Below, piece after piece: positions 9,202 to 15,751 of a stretch of DNA of 64,000 nt. The notes beneath the pieces were generated by a model. That model worked only from the letters and a program-made list of their open reading frames with translations. It made no database searches and was not told where the DNA came from. Made by a program: the position numbers and the translations under genes. The stretch is from contig NZ_BMFC01000012.1 of the NCBI RefSeq assembly GCF_014637725.1, positions 1-64,000 on the forward strand. Direction: 5' to 3'. The stretch is from Marivita lacus. GTDB lineage: Bacteria > Pseudomonadota > Alphaproteobacteria > Rhodobacterales > Rhodobacteraceae. Every line of letters begins with the position of its first letter. The stretch's first letter is position 1.

Positions 9202-9323
9202 CTGCCGGGCGACCCGCTCGCCCGCGCCTGACATGACCAGACCACCCTTCGGGGCCTGGCGAGACCGCAGCCTTCACCGGCCAGCCCTCCCGCCACGCTC
9301 GCTAAAGCGTAGAGGAGGTCGGC

Positions 9324-9812
9324 ATGGCCGAACCCACACACAACCCGCGCACCATCCTTGCGCTCGATCTTGGAACAACCACCGGCTGGGCCCTGCGCGG
9401 CTATGACAGTCTGATCACCAGCGGCACGGTGAGCTTCCGACCGGGCCGCTTCGACGGTGGCGGGATGCGCTATCTGCGCTTCACTGGCTGGCTGACCGAG
9501 ATCGACCGGCTGTCGGGGCCCGTCGCCGCGATCTGGTTCGAGGAGGTCCGCCGCCACGCGGGCACCGACGCGAGCCACATCTACGGCGGGCTCATGGCCA
9601 CGCTGACCGCATGGGCCGAGCTGCGCGGCGTGCCCTACGAGGGCGTCCCGGTCGGCACGATCAAGCGTCACGCCTCGGGTAAGGGCAACGCCGACAAGGC
9701 CGCCATGGTCGCCGCCGTCCGTGCCCGCGGCTTCAGCCCGGCCGATGACAACGAGGCCGACGCCATTGCCATCCTGCTTTGGGCGATCGAGACGAACGGG
9801 GGTGTCGCATGA
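9324..9812 (+). CDS. RuvC-like Holliday junction resolvase
   Basis: A 162-residue RNase H-fold nuclease of the phage RuvC type. Acidic residues that should bind the two metals are visible: D15 in LALDLGTTTGWA, E73/E74 in WFEEV, and the DDNEADA motif at 141-147. A Lys/Ser-rich SGKGNADK segment matches the conserved region before the last motif. It would cut branched DNA made during replication and recombination before packaging. It starts with an ATG after a good GAGGAGG site, after the origin-like gap, so it may have its own promoter there. It overlaps the next gene by 4 bases. Confidence 0.85.
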   Translation: MAEPTHNPRTILALDLGTTTGWALRGYDSLITSGTVSFRPGRFDGGGMRYLRFTGWLTEIDRLSGPVAAIWFEEVRRHAGTDASHIYGGLMATLTAWAELRGVPYEGVPVGTIKRHASGKGNADKAAMVAAVRARGFSPADDNEADAIAILLWAIETNGGVA

Positions 9813-10009
9813 GATGGCATCCACACGGCTACGGCGGTCGGCGCCGGGATCCCGAACAGGTCAAGCGTGAGGGCTGGCGAGAACAGGGCGTCCTCGCGGT
9901 CTCCGCCGATGACGACCGCCTCACCTGGCCGGAGCGTGAACTGGTCCGCCAGCTCGGCGAGAAGCTCTACGGCCCGCGCCCTTCCGACAGGGAGGCGCGT
10001 CATGGCTGA
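9809..10009 (+). CDS. Small hypothetical prophage protein
   Basis: A 66-residue, Arg-rich, highly charged protein whose ATG overlaps the resolvase stop (ATGA); the frame is also open from an upstream GTG but the coupled start is more likely. No domain is recognised. It overlaps the next gene by 8 bases, so it is embedded in a coupled operon. It may be a small regulator or nucleic-acid-binding protein. Confidence 0.55.
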   Translation: MRWHPHGYGGRRRDPEQVKREGWREQGVLAVSADDDRLTWPERELVRQLGEKLYGPRPSDREARHG

Positions 10010-10379
10010 TCGCGAATGGACCGCCGACTGCGTCGCCGATCATTTCGAGGAGGCGTTCCGCACCCTGCGCAAGCTGCCGCCGGTGAAGGCGCAGGGCTAC
10101 TTCAACACCTGGCCCGACATCGTGCGGACCAGCCGCGAGATCGCGGCGATGGAACCGCAGCCGATGCGGGTATGGCCCTCGGCCGCTGCGATCACCCGGC
10201 TTGAGCAGACCTTCGACTGGGTGCTCTGGATCGAGGAGGCGGAGCGCAAGCTCGTGTGGTCGCGCGCGGCCCGTGTGCCGTGGAAGCAGATCAGCGGGGA
10301 ACTCGGCTGCGACCGCACGACGGCATGGCGTCGCTGGCAGCTGGCGCTGACCAAGATTGCCTCAAGGCTGAATGCTTAG
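10002..10379 (+). CDS. DUF6362-like helix-turn-helix protein
   Basis: A 125-residue protein that ends in a clear helix-turn-helix (about residues 90-120: VPWKQISGELGCDRTTAWRR) and resembles the DUF6362 family of alphaproteobacterial phages. The N-terminal part contains the DHFEEAFRTLRKLP segment typical of that family. The start has a GGAGG site inside the preceding gene. It is the last gene of the early transcription unit: a good intrinsic terminator follows 70 bases later. This placement and the HTH suggest a late-gene activator or a terminase-like DNA-binding protein, by analogy only. Confidence 0.7.
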   Translation: MADREWTADCVADHFEEAFRTLRKLPPVKAQGYFNTWPDIVRTSREIAAMEPQPMRVWPSAAAITRLEQTFDWVLWIEEAERKLVWSRAARVPWKQISGELGCDRTTAWRRWQLALTKIASRLNA

Positions 10380-10389
10380 CGACTCCAAT

Positions 10390-10425
10390 GTGTTGCAACA
10401 CTTTTGTGTTCGACACATGCAACAT
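10390..10425 (+). repeat. Palindromic site and inverted repeat
   Basis: GTGTTGCAACAC (10390-10401) is a perfect 12-bp palindrome. TGTTGCA at 10391-10397 is also repeated inverted as TGCAACA at 10418-10424. The element lies between the DUF6362-like gene and its terminator. It could be an operator for a dimeric repressor. Confidence 0.4.
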
Positions 10426-10450
10426 ATCCGTGCTATCCGTTAGGCATGAT

Positions 10451-10490
10451 GGGGAGAGTGCGTCGGAAGACGGCTCGCCCCGTCCTTTTT
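10451..10490 (+). terminator. Intrinsic terminator of the early operon
   Basis: GGGG.GAG..GTC (10451-10464) pairs with GAC..CTC.CCCC (10469-10481) around a GGAA tetraloop, followed by a five-T run at 10486-10490. It lies about 70 bases after the stop at 10379 and probably closes the rightward early transcript. Confidence 0.7.
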
Positions 10491-10793
10491 AGTGGATACC
10501 GGCATGGATTCCTGGCTTCAGCCGGGCATCCAGTCGGCTAATCCACTGATTTCTGGTTCCTTCCTGGCGATATTCGTATGCTGGCGGGCGAAGCGCGCAA
10601 TGTCGCCAGCGTCAGGGCCCGTTTTTTGGGAAGCCACCCCAGCGGGTATCCACCCGCGACCTGCTGAAAACCACAACAAAACAAACTCTTGGAGCCGAAT
10701 ACGTCCTGTGGCCGCTGGATTCTTTGCGGAGTCCAGGCTGGCTGCCGGTGTCCGGAATCCAAGGTCCCACCGCATAGAAGCGAACCGATCATC
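10491..10793. other. Non-coding stretch with strong hairpins
   Basis: About 300 bases without a convincing gene; weak open frames on both strands lack ribosome-binding sites and motifs. Two strong stem-loops are visible: 10505-10532 (TGGAT...GGCT/AGCC...ATCCA) and 10715-10736 (CTGGATTC/GAGTCCAG with one wobble pair). The GGATTCC/GGAATCC composition is like interspersed REP-type palindromes or the leader of a structured RNA. A promoter for the methyltransferase gene is expected here but no clear -35/-10 pair stands out. Confidence 0.45.
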
Positions 10794-12122
10794 ATGACCC
10801 TGAGCTTTGCCCCGGACGCGATCCAGACCTTGCCGCTATCCAAGCTCCAGCCTTACGCGAAAAACGCGAAAACGCATGGCGCGGACCAGATCGCCAAGAT
10901 CGCCGCCAGCATGGCCGAGTTCGGCTGGACCGTGCCCTGCCTCGTTGGCGAGGATGGCGAACTGATCGCAGGCCACGGGCGCGTGCTGGCCGCCACGCAG
11001 CTCGGGCTGACCGAAGCGCCGGTGATCGTGCTTGGCCATCTGACCGAGGCGCAGCGCCGCGCCTACCGGATCGCCGACAATAAATTGACCGAACTCGGAA
11101 CATGGAATGAGGCGCTGCTGTCGGCGGAACTGAACGATTTACTGGCCGAGGATTTCGACTTGTCGCTGGTCGGATTTTCCGATGGTGAACTGGACAAGCT
11201 ACTGGCCTTCGTGCCGGACGGGGACGGCGACGAAGATGGTGCTAGCGGCTCCGTGCCACCGGTGACCATCCCCGAACCGCCTCGCAATCCGGCGTCGCGG
11301 ACGGGCGACCTCTGGATCCTTGGCGACCACCGTCTGCTCTGCGGCGACAGCACTAGCGCGGCCGATGTGCGCCGCCTGATGAATGGCGAGCGGGCGATCC
11401 TGTTCGCGACCGACCCGCCGTATCTCGTCGACTACGACGGCTCGAACCATCCGACCCGCAACAAGGACTGGTCCGCGTCCTATGGCACGACCTGGGACGA
11501 CAGCAGCCAAGGGTCGGAACTCTACGACGGCTTCATCGCAGCGGCCGTGGCCGAAGCCATCACCGAGGACGCTGCCTGGTACTGCTGGCACGCCTCGCGC
11601 CGTCAGGCGATGCTGGAAGCTTGCTGGGAGAAAGCCGGCGCCTTCGTCCATCAGCAGATCATCTGGGTGAAGGACCGCGGGGTTCTGACCCGGTCGCACT
11701 ACCTCTGGAAGCACGAGCCCTGCTTCATGGGCTGGCGCCGCCCCAATCGGCCGCCGAAGGTGGCCGAGGAAACGCTGCCATCGACATGGGCGCTGCCGAG
11801 TTTCGCCAAGGATGACCGGCCCGACCACCCGACGCCGAAACCGCTCGACGCCTTCGGCATCCCGATGCGCCAGCATGTGGCGCGGGGCGGGCTTTGCTAC
11901 GAGCCGTTCTCCGGCTCCGGCTCACAGATCATGGCGGGCGAAGCCAATGGCCGCCGCGTCTTCGCGATGGAGATCAGCCCGGCCTACATCGACGTCGCCG
12001 TGGAGCGCTGGCAGGTCGAAACCGGTCGCGAGGCGATCCTCGATGGTGACGGTCGGACCTTCGCAGAGTCCAAAGTCGAGCGGCTGGGCCAGCCCGCGAA
12101 GGACGAGGAAGCGGCCGCATGA
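10794..12122 (+). CDS. ParB-domain / adenine-type DNA methyltransferase fusion
   Basis: A 442-residue fusion. Residues 1-110 are a ParB/Srx-like domain with the nucleotide-binding IAGHGR motif (58-63). Residues 165-410 are an amino-methyltransferase with DPPY at 207-210 and, near residue 370, an FSGSG SAM-binding motif. Motif IV thus precedes motif I, which is the beta-class (N6-A or N4-C) order. Such fusions are common in alphaproteobacterial prophages and may protect phage DNA or regulate it. There is no partner restriction enzyme nearby. The ATG at 10794 lies after a hairpin-rich leader. It overlaps the next gene by 4 bases. Confidence 0.85.
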   Translation: MTLSFAPDAIQTLPLSKLQPYAKNAKTHGADQIAKIAASMAEFGWTVPCLVGEDGELIAGHGRVLAATQLGLTEAPVIVLGHLTEAQRRAYRIADNKLTELGTWNEALLSAELNDLLAEDFDLSLVGFSDGELDKLLAFVPDGDGDEDGASGSVPPVTIPEPPRNPASRTGDLWILGDHRLLCGDSTSAADVRRLMNGERAILFATDPPYLVDYDGSNHPTRNKDWSASYGTTWDDSSQGSELYDGFIAAAVAEAITEDAAWYCWHASRRQAMLEACWEKAGAFVHQQIIWVKDRGVLTRSHYLWKHEPCFMGWRRPNRPPKVAEETLPSTWALPSFAKDDRPDHPTPKPLDAFGIPMRQHVARGGLCYEPFSGSGSQIMAGEANGRRVFAMEISPAYIDVAVERWQVETGREAILDGDGRTFAESKVERLGQPAKDEEAAA

Positions 12123-12340
12123 AACAGTCCCGCCTCATGTCGCTGGTCGAGGCCGTCGCCAACGTGGCTGTCGGCTACGGAGTCGCGGTCGTCACGCAGA
12201 TCCTGATCTTCCCGATCTTCGGGCTGCACGCGACGCTGGCGCAGAACCTGAAGCTGGGCCTGATTTTTACCCTAGTCTCGCTTGGTCGCAGCTATGCCTT
12301 GCGACGGGTGTTCGAAGCGATACGGGTGTGGACAAATTGA
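12119..12340 (+). CDS. DUF7220-like small membrane protein
   Basis: A 73-residue protein with two hydrophobic helices (about 14-32 and 40-58) around a short polar turn and an Arg-rich end (SLGRSYALRR). This pattern resembles the DUF7220 phage proteins as I remember them. It is coupled to the methyltransferase gene (ATGA). A role at the inner membrane is likely; the function is not known. Holin activity is possible but the lysis genes are 26 kb away. Confidence 0.65.
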   Translation: MKQSRLMSLVEAVANVAVGYGVAVVTQILIFPIFGLHATLAQNLKLGLIFTLVSLGRSYALRRVFEAIRVWTN

Positions 12341-12448
12341 CCAGAAAAGTGACGCGAGGATCCTGTTTCGCTGTATGCTGAGCGCTGTTCGGACCTGCCG
12401 TCCTCCATGTGACCGCGAGAGGTCCGACGCTGCAGATGAGGTGAACCA

Positions 12449-13120
12449 ATGGATCATAAACGGGCAAATGGCATGGCCTTCCCTGGGCGCGCTGCTGCAC
12501 AGGTGCTCTTGATCGGGCTGTTTCTTGGAGTGGCCGCGCCAGCGGTGGCAACGCAGGAATACATCCTGCCCACGTTGTTCGATGTTACAGGAGTTGCTGC
12601 AAACGACGTGCTGAACATCCGGGCGGCGCCCAATGCCGGTGCTGAAATCATCGGGACGCTCGAACCGAACGCTCGCGATATCGAAGTCGTGGGACATGAT
12701 GCGACCGGACAATGGGCCCGGATCAACACGGGTGAACGCACGGGTTGGGCTGCTCTGCGCTTCCTTTCCTATCAGGTCGATGTCTGGACCCCCGGAACCT
12801 TGCCGCAGAGCTTGCAGTGCGTTGGGAATGAGCCGTTCTGGTTGTTCCGGCCTCAGGGAGACGACGTGGTGTTCTCGACGCCGGACAGGCATGGAGCCGT
12901 AATGCGGATCGAAAAGGTGGTTTCGAGTGGCATTTTTCGGGATCCGCGTAGATCGCTATCGGTACAGAGCGAATCCCGCCGCATGACGGCGGTGATCGTG
13001 CCCATGGCTTGTTCGGATGGGATGTCCGACCGCAGTTACGGCCTCGACGTTACTCTGATCCTTGTGGAGGGCGACGAGGCGCAGATGCTGACAGGCTGCT
13101 GTTCCATCGCTACGCGTTGA
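12449..13120 (+). CDS. Exported SH3b-domain protein (accessory gene)
   Basis: A 223-residue protein with a signal peptide (hydrophobic core about residues 19-32, cleavage probably after APAVA). A bacterial SH3 domain (about 40-108) carries the typical DVLNIRAAPNAGAEIIGTL and WARI segments. The C-terminal half (NEPFWLF onward, with paired Cys) resembles the COG3650-type extracytoplasmic domain. It has its own ribosome-binding site (GAGGTG) and a 108-base leader, so it is probably transcribed separately from the phage operons. It may modify the lysogen's envelope. Confidence 0.7.
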   Translation: MDHKRANGMAFPGRAAAQVLLIGLFLGVAAPAVATQEYILPTLFDVTGVAANDVLNIRAAPNAGAEIIGTLEPNARDIEVVGHDATGQWARINTGERTGWAALRFLSYQVDVWTPGTLPQSLQCVGNEPFWLFRPQGDDVVFSTPDRHGAVMRIEKVVSSGIFRDPRRSLSVQSESRRMTAVIVPMACSDGMSDRSYGLDVTLILVEGDEAQMLTGCCSIATR

Positions 13121-13289
13121 ACGCCGTTTGCGGTTGCGCACGCGACTGCCGCCGCTCGGACGGGGCGGACATGGGTCGACGAGCTGTTTGGAAAAGGAGT
13201 TTGAAAAGCACTTCGGGCTGGCACCGCCGGGTTTCTTGCAATACGTCGCACGGGCCTGACGTCTTGAGCGAAAACACTGCCAGCGGAAC

Positions 13290-13664
13290 ATGAACATGAG
13301 AAACCCGAAAGAGAACGATTTCCAGGGTCGCCGCAGTGCTGCTGCCGATGCCAAAGCGGCCCTGCTTCAATCCCACCGTGCTGCCAAGGAAGCTGCCGAA
13401 CCGACCCGCATTGCACGGGATGAGGAACGTCTGGCGACGGCTGCGGCCAGGGAGGCACGGCAGACGGAGCGAGCACGGATAAAGCTCGAAGAGCAGGAGC
13501 GTGTTCAGAGTGATGCTTTGGCTGCAGAAGTTGCAGCCAAAGCCGAGGCGGAAGCGCGTGAGACGATCAAGAAAGACCGGAGCTCCCGCGTCGCCAATGA
13601 TGAAGCCGCCCAAAAAGCCGAACGCGACCGGCGCTACGCCAACCGAAAAGCGAAACGGCGGTAG
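13290..13664 (+). CDS. DUF6481-like coiled-coil protein
   Basis: A 124-residue, almost entirely helical and charged protein. The N-terminal DFQGRRSAAADAKAALL segment matches the DUF6481 family pattern as I remember it. The rest is a long Ala/Glu/Arg coiled coil ending in a basic RKAKRR tail. A second Met at residue 3 is an equally possible start. It is convergent with the next gene, with only 3 bases between the stops, and is a typical accessory gene of alphaproteobacterial prophages or chromosomes. Function unknown; the basic tail suggests nucleic-acid or ribosome contact. Confidence 0.6.
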   Translation: MNMRNPKENDFQGRRSAAADAKAALLQSHRAAKEAAEPTRIARDEERLATAAAREARQTERARIKLEEQERVQSDALAAEVAAKAEAEARETIKKDRSSRVANDEAAQKAERDRRYANRKAKRR

Positions 13665-13667
13665 CGC

Positions 13668-14228
13668 TCAGGCTACGATACGGTAGCATCGTCCTCTGCC
13701 ATCGACCTTCTCCGATGTCACCTCGAGCGAGAGCTTCTTCTTGAGCGCGCCGGCGAAGGCTCCCCTGATAGTGTGTGGTTGCCACTGAGTAGCGGCGGCG
13801 ATCTCTTCAATCGTGGCGCCGTCGGGTCGCCGGAGCATCTCGATCAGTTTCGCCTGCTTGGTGCCCTCGCGCGACGTGCGCGTCTTGGGAACGTCCCCGG
13901 TTTCGGTGGGGCTGTCCGGCGCGGGCTCCTTGATCGGCGCGTCCGCAGGCGCGGGGTTCGCGTCCTCGGGCTCGATCCCGATGGCGGCGAGGCCTGCGTC
14001 GGTGGCGACCAGCGTGACGCCGTGGCCGTCGCCGGTCTCGCGCCAGACGGGCTCGCCCTTGCGCATGTCCGCGTCGACCTCTTCGAGGAAGCCCTTGGCG
14101 AGCATCGCGCCGACCACCTTGGCGGCGACCCCGCCGCGCAGGCTCTCGGGCAGCGGCAGGGCGATGTTCTCGGGCCGCTGGGTGGCGGCGCTCAGGATCA
14201 GGGCTTGGGTGTCGGAAAGCTTGGTCAT
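13668..14228 (-). CDS. DUF3489 domain protein
   Basis: A 186-residue protein on the minus strand. The C-terminal 70 residues match DUF3489: KQAKLIEMLRRPDGATIEE, then a winged-helix-like ATQWQPHTIRGAFAGALKKK segment and a final RCYRIVA strand. The N-terminal half also looks like a winged helix, joined by a Pro-rich linker (about 90-115). Phage copies are thought to bind DNA, but no function is established. It heads the distal end of a leftward cluster of small genes (15082 to 13668). Confidence 0.8.
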   Translation of the reverse strand: MTKLSDTQALILSAATQRPENIALPLPESLRGGVAAKVVGAMLAKGFLEEVDADMRKGEPVWRETGDGHGVTLVATDAGLAAIGIEPEDANPAPADAPIKEPAPDSPTETGDVPKTRTSREGTKQAKLIEMLRRPDGATIEEIAAATQWQPHTIRGAFAGALKKKLSLEVTSEKVDGRGRCYRIVA

Positions 14229-14281
14229 CGTCGTCTCCTGTATCGGGGCGCGCGGGATGCGGGCCCTTCTACGAGGTCAAG

Positions 14282-14301
14282 CCCGCCAGTCGACGGGCGG
14301 G
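14282..14301 (-). terminator. Hairpin downstream of the 14319-14543 gene
   Basis: CCCGCC (14282-14287) pairs with GGCGGG (14296-14301), 17 bases beyond the stop of the minus-strand gene. No clear T-run follows in the minus direction, so it may only slow transcription or protect the mRNA end. Confidence 0.35.
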
Positions 14302-14318
14302 ACCGGGAGCGGGTCGTC

Positions 14319-14543
14319 TCACTCGGCGTGTTCGCCTTCGTTGAAGGCCATGTCGGTGATCTCGCGCAGCTTGGCGCGGTAGTGGTTCAGGGTGCCGACG
14401 TGGCCCCAGTTGATCTCGTCGGGGTGGGTCTCGAAATGGTCCGCGCTGAGCGCGGCGAGCCGCTCCAGCATCGCGTCGATCTCGGTCTTCGCAGCGATAA
14501 AGGCGTCGAGGGCTTTCGTGTTGTCGGTCGCGCGGCGGGTCAT
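14319..14543 (-). CDS. Small hypothetical protein with coupled leader ORF
   Basis: A 74-residue acidic, helical protein. The ATG at 14543 is preceded by AAGGAG and overlaps the stop of a 9-codon leader ORF (ATGA). It contains the segment EINWGHVGTLNHYRAKL and ends acidic; similar small proteins occur in Rhodobacteraceae prophages. Its leader is nearly identical to that of the gene at 14882-15082, so the two are probably controlled the same way. Function unknown. Confidence 0.6.
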   Translation of the reverse strand: MTRRATDNTKALDAFIAAKTEIDAMLERLAALSADHFETHPDEINWGHVGTLNHYRAKLREITDMAFNEGEHAE

Positions 14544-14569
14544 TGGGGTGGCTCCTTGGTGAGTTGCAT
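14540..14569 (-). CDS. Leader ORF MQLTKEPPQ
   Basis: A 9-codon frame whose TGA overlaps the ATG of the gene at 14543. The Shine-Dalgarno site of the downstream gene (AAGGAG) lies inside this frame. An almost identical frame occurs at 15105-15079 before another small gene, with one residue changed (Lys to Thr). Conservation of both the peptide and the overlap suggests translational coupling, but the DNA leader may be what is conserved. Confidence 0.4.
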   Translation of the reverse strand: MQLTKEPPQ

Positions 14570-14653
14570 CGTCCTTGTGCAATCAGAATCGCTCTGCCGG
14601 GCTGGAAAGTGTAGGCAATTCAGAGGCATATGATTGCTTTCTGATCGCTGCGA

Positions 14654-14869
14654 TCAGATCAGCCCAATCTCGGTCAACGCCGTACTGGCGGTGACGAGCT
14701 GCGCGGTTGGCAGTTCGATTTTGAGATGCGAAATCACGTCCGAAACCTCGGCCGCGATCCCGTCCTCCCGCAGGGCGGCCTCGATCACCTCGGCGACGGC
14801 GTCGGGGCGGCTGCGGTCGAAATGGTCCGGGAGGGCTGCGTGATCAATGCGGATTGTGGTGGTGCTCAT
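14654..14869 (-). CDS. Small hypothetical protein
   Basis: A 71-residue protein starting after an AAAGGA site. It has an N-terminal TTTIRID strand followed by helices and is Ala/Ile-rich, without motifs I know. It lies in the leftward cluster of small genes. Codon use resembles the neighbours. Function unknown; a small regulator is possible. Confidence 0.5.
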   Translation of the reverse strand: MSTTTIRIDHAALPDHFDRSRPDAVAEVIEAALREDGIAAEVSDVISHLKIELPTAQLVTASTALTEIGLI

Positions 14870-14881
14870 GGTGAGGTCCTT

Positions 14882-15082
14882 TCAGGATTGGCTGGCGGCG
14901 CGCCGCCCGGCTTCAAATGCCTCTTCGAGCGCGTCACGGATCGCCCAGACGGCGACATCATGAAAGTCGAGGCGATCCGAGTTCCGGGTTTCGAGCGTCT
15001 CCAGAGAAAAGCGGCGCTGCGCGATCTCGAGGATCAGGGCATTGCGGGCAGCGGCGAGGTCGGTCTTGCGGCAGGTCATCAT
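14882..15082 (-). CDS. DUF6900-like small protein
   Basis: A 66-residue protein with the segment LETLETRNSDRLDFHDVAVW and a C-terminal helix LEEAFEAGRRAA. This is close to the DUF6900 pattern as I remember it from phages and plasmids. The start is one of two adjacent Met codons, the first after a CGGAG site, and it overlaps the stop of a leader ORF. It is the promoter-proximal gene of the leftward cluster and is divergent from the terminase genes. Function unknown. Confidence 0.65.
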   Translation of the reverse strand: MMTCRKTDLAAARNALILEIAQRRFSLETLETRNSDRLDFHDVAVWAIRDALEEAFEAGRRAASQS

Positions 15083-15105
15083 GGTGGCTCCGTGGTGAGT
15101 TGCAT
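15079..15105 (-). CDS. Leader ORF MQLTTEPP
   Basis: An 8-codon frame with the same first four codons and the same overlap with the downstream start as the leader ORF at 14569-14540. The two leaders share about 33 bases (15083-15115 and 14547-14579) with only two mismatches, while the sequences beyond diverge quickly. This suggests a copied expression leader. Confidence 0.4.
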   Translation of the reverse strand: MQLTTEPP

Positions 15106-15190
15106 CGTCCTTCTGAACTGACGTTCGCTCCGCTGGCGACGCTTATCAACTCGATAAGCACATGAATCTGAATGATAATCGGAGCTGTCG

Positions 15191-15751
15191 ATGCAGGGTA
15201 TGAGCGAGCGCCAGTACGCCGCCCATGTCGGGCTGTCGCGCGGCGCGATCCAGAAGGCGAAGACGGCCGAGCGGCTTGTCCTCTATCCAGACGGCAGCAT
15301 CAACGCGGCGGCCAGCGACGCGCGCCGGGCAGAAACGACGGACCCGTCGAAGACGAGGAAGCCGCCCGCGCCGAAGCTGAAACCCGTCCCCGAGGCGGCG
15401 GTGGCCGCCGTCGGTGACACGCTGCGCGAACAGGGGCTGGCGGTCCCGGCCGTCGGCGGCGGCACGACGTTCCTGCAGGCGAAGACCGCGAACGAGGTGC
15501 TGAAGGCGCAGGAACGGCGCATCCGGCTCCAGAAGCTGAAGGGGGAGTTGATCGAGCGGGCCCGCGCGCTGGCGCTGGTGTTCCGGCTGGCGCGGGAGGA
15601 ACGGGACGCATGGGTGAACTGGCCCGCGCGTGCGGCGGCGCTGATGGCGGCCGAGCTGGGAGTCGAGCCAGCCACGATGCAGAAGGTCCTTGAGAAACAT
15701 GTCCGTGCCCACCTCATTGAGCTCGCCGAGGTCCGGCCCGACTTCCGATGA
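15191..15751 (+). CDS. Terminase small subunit
   Basis: A 186-residue protein. The N-terminus carries a helix-turn-helix of the Nu1 type (about residues 4-35: MSERQYAAHVGLSRGAIQKA) that would bind the packaging site. A basic, Ala/Pro-rich linker follows, then a long helical region (95-180) expected to mediate oligomerisation and contact with the large subunit. The ATG at 15191 has GGAG 6 bases upstream. It overlaps the large-subunit gene by 53 bases in another frame, a common terminase arrangement. It starts the rightward late operon. Confidence 0.85.
   Translation: MQGMSERQYAAHVGLSRGAIQKAKTAERLVLYPDGSINAAASDARRAETTDPSKTRKPPAPKLKPVPEAAVAAVGDTLREQGLAVPAVGGGTTFLQAKTANEVLKAQERRIRLQKLKGELIERARALALVFRLAREERDAWVNWPARAAALMAAELGVEPATMQKVLEKHVRAHLIELAEVRPDFR

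Noticed and set aside
10491-10797. Open frames of about 100 codons on both strands in the hairpin-rich gap
   Set aside because: No ribosome-binding site, unusual composition, and overlap with strong palindromes.
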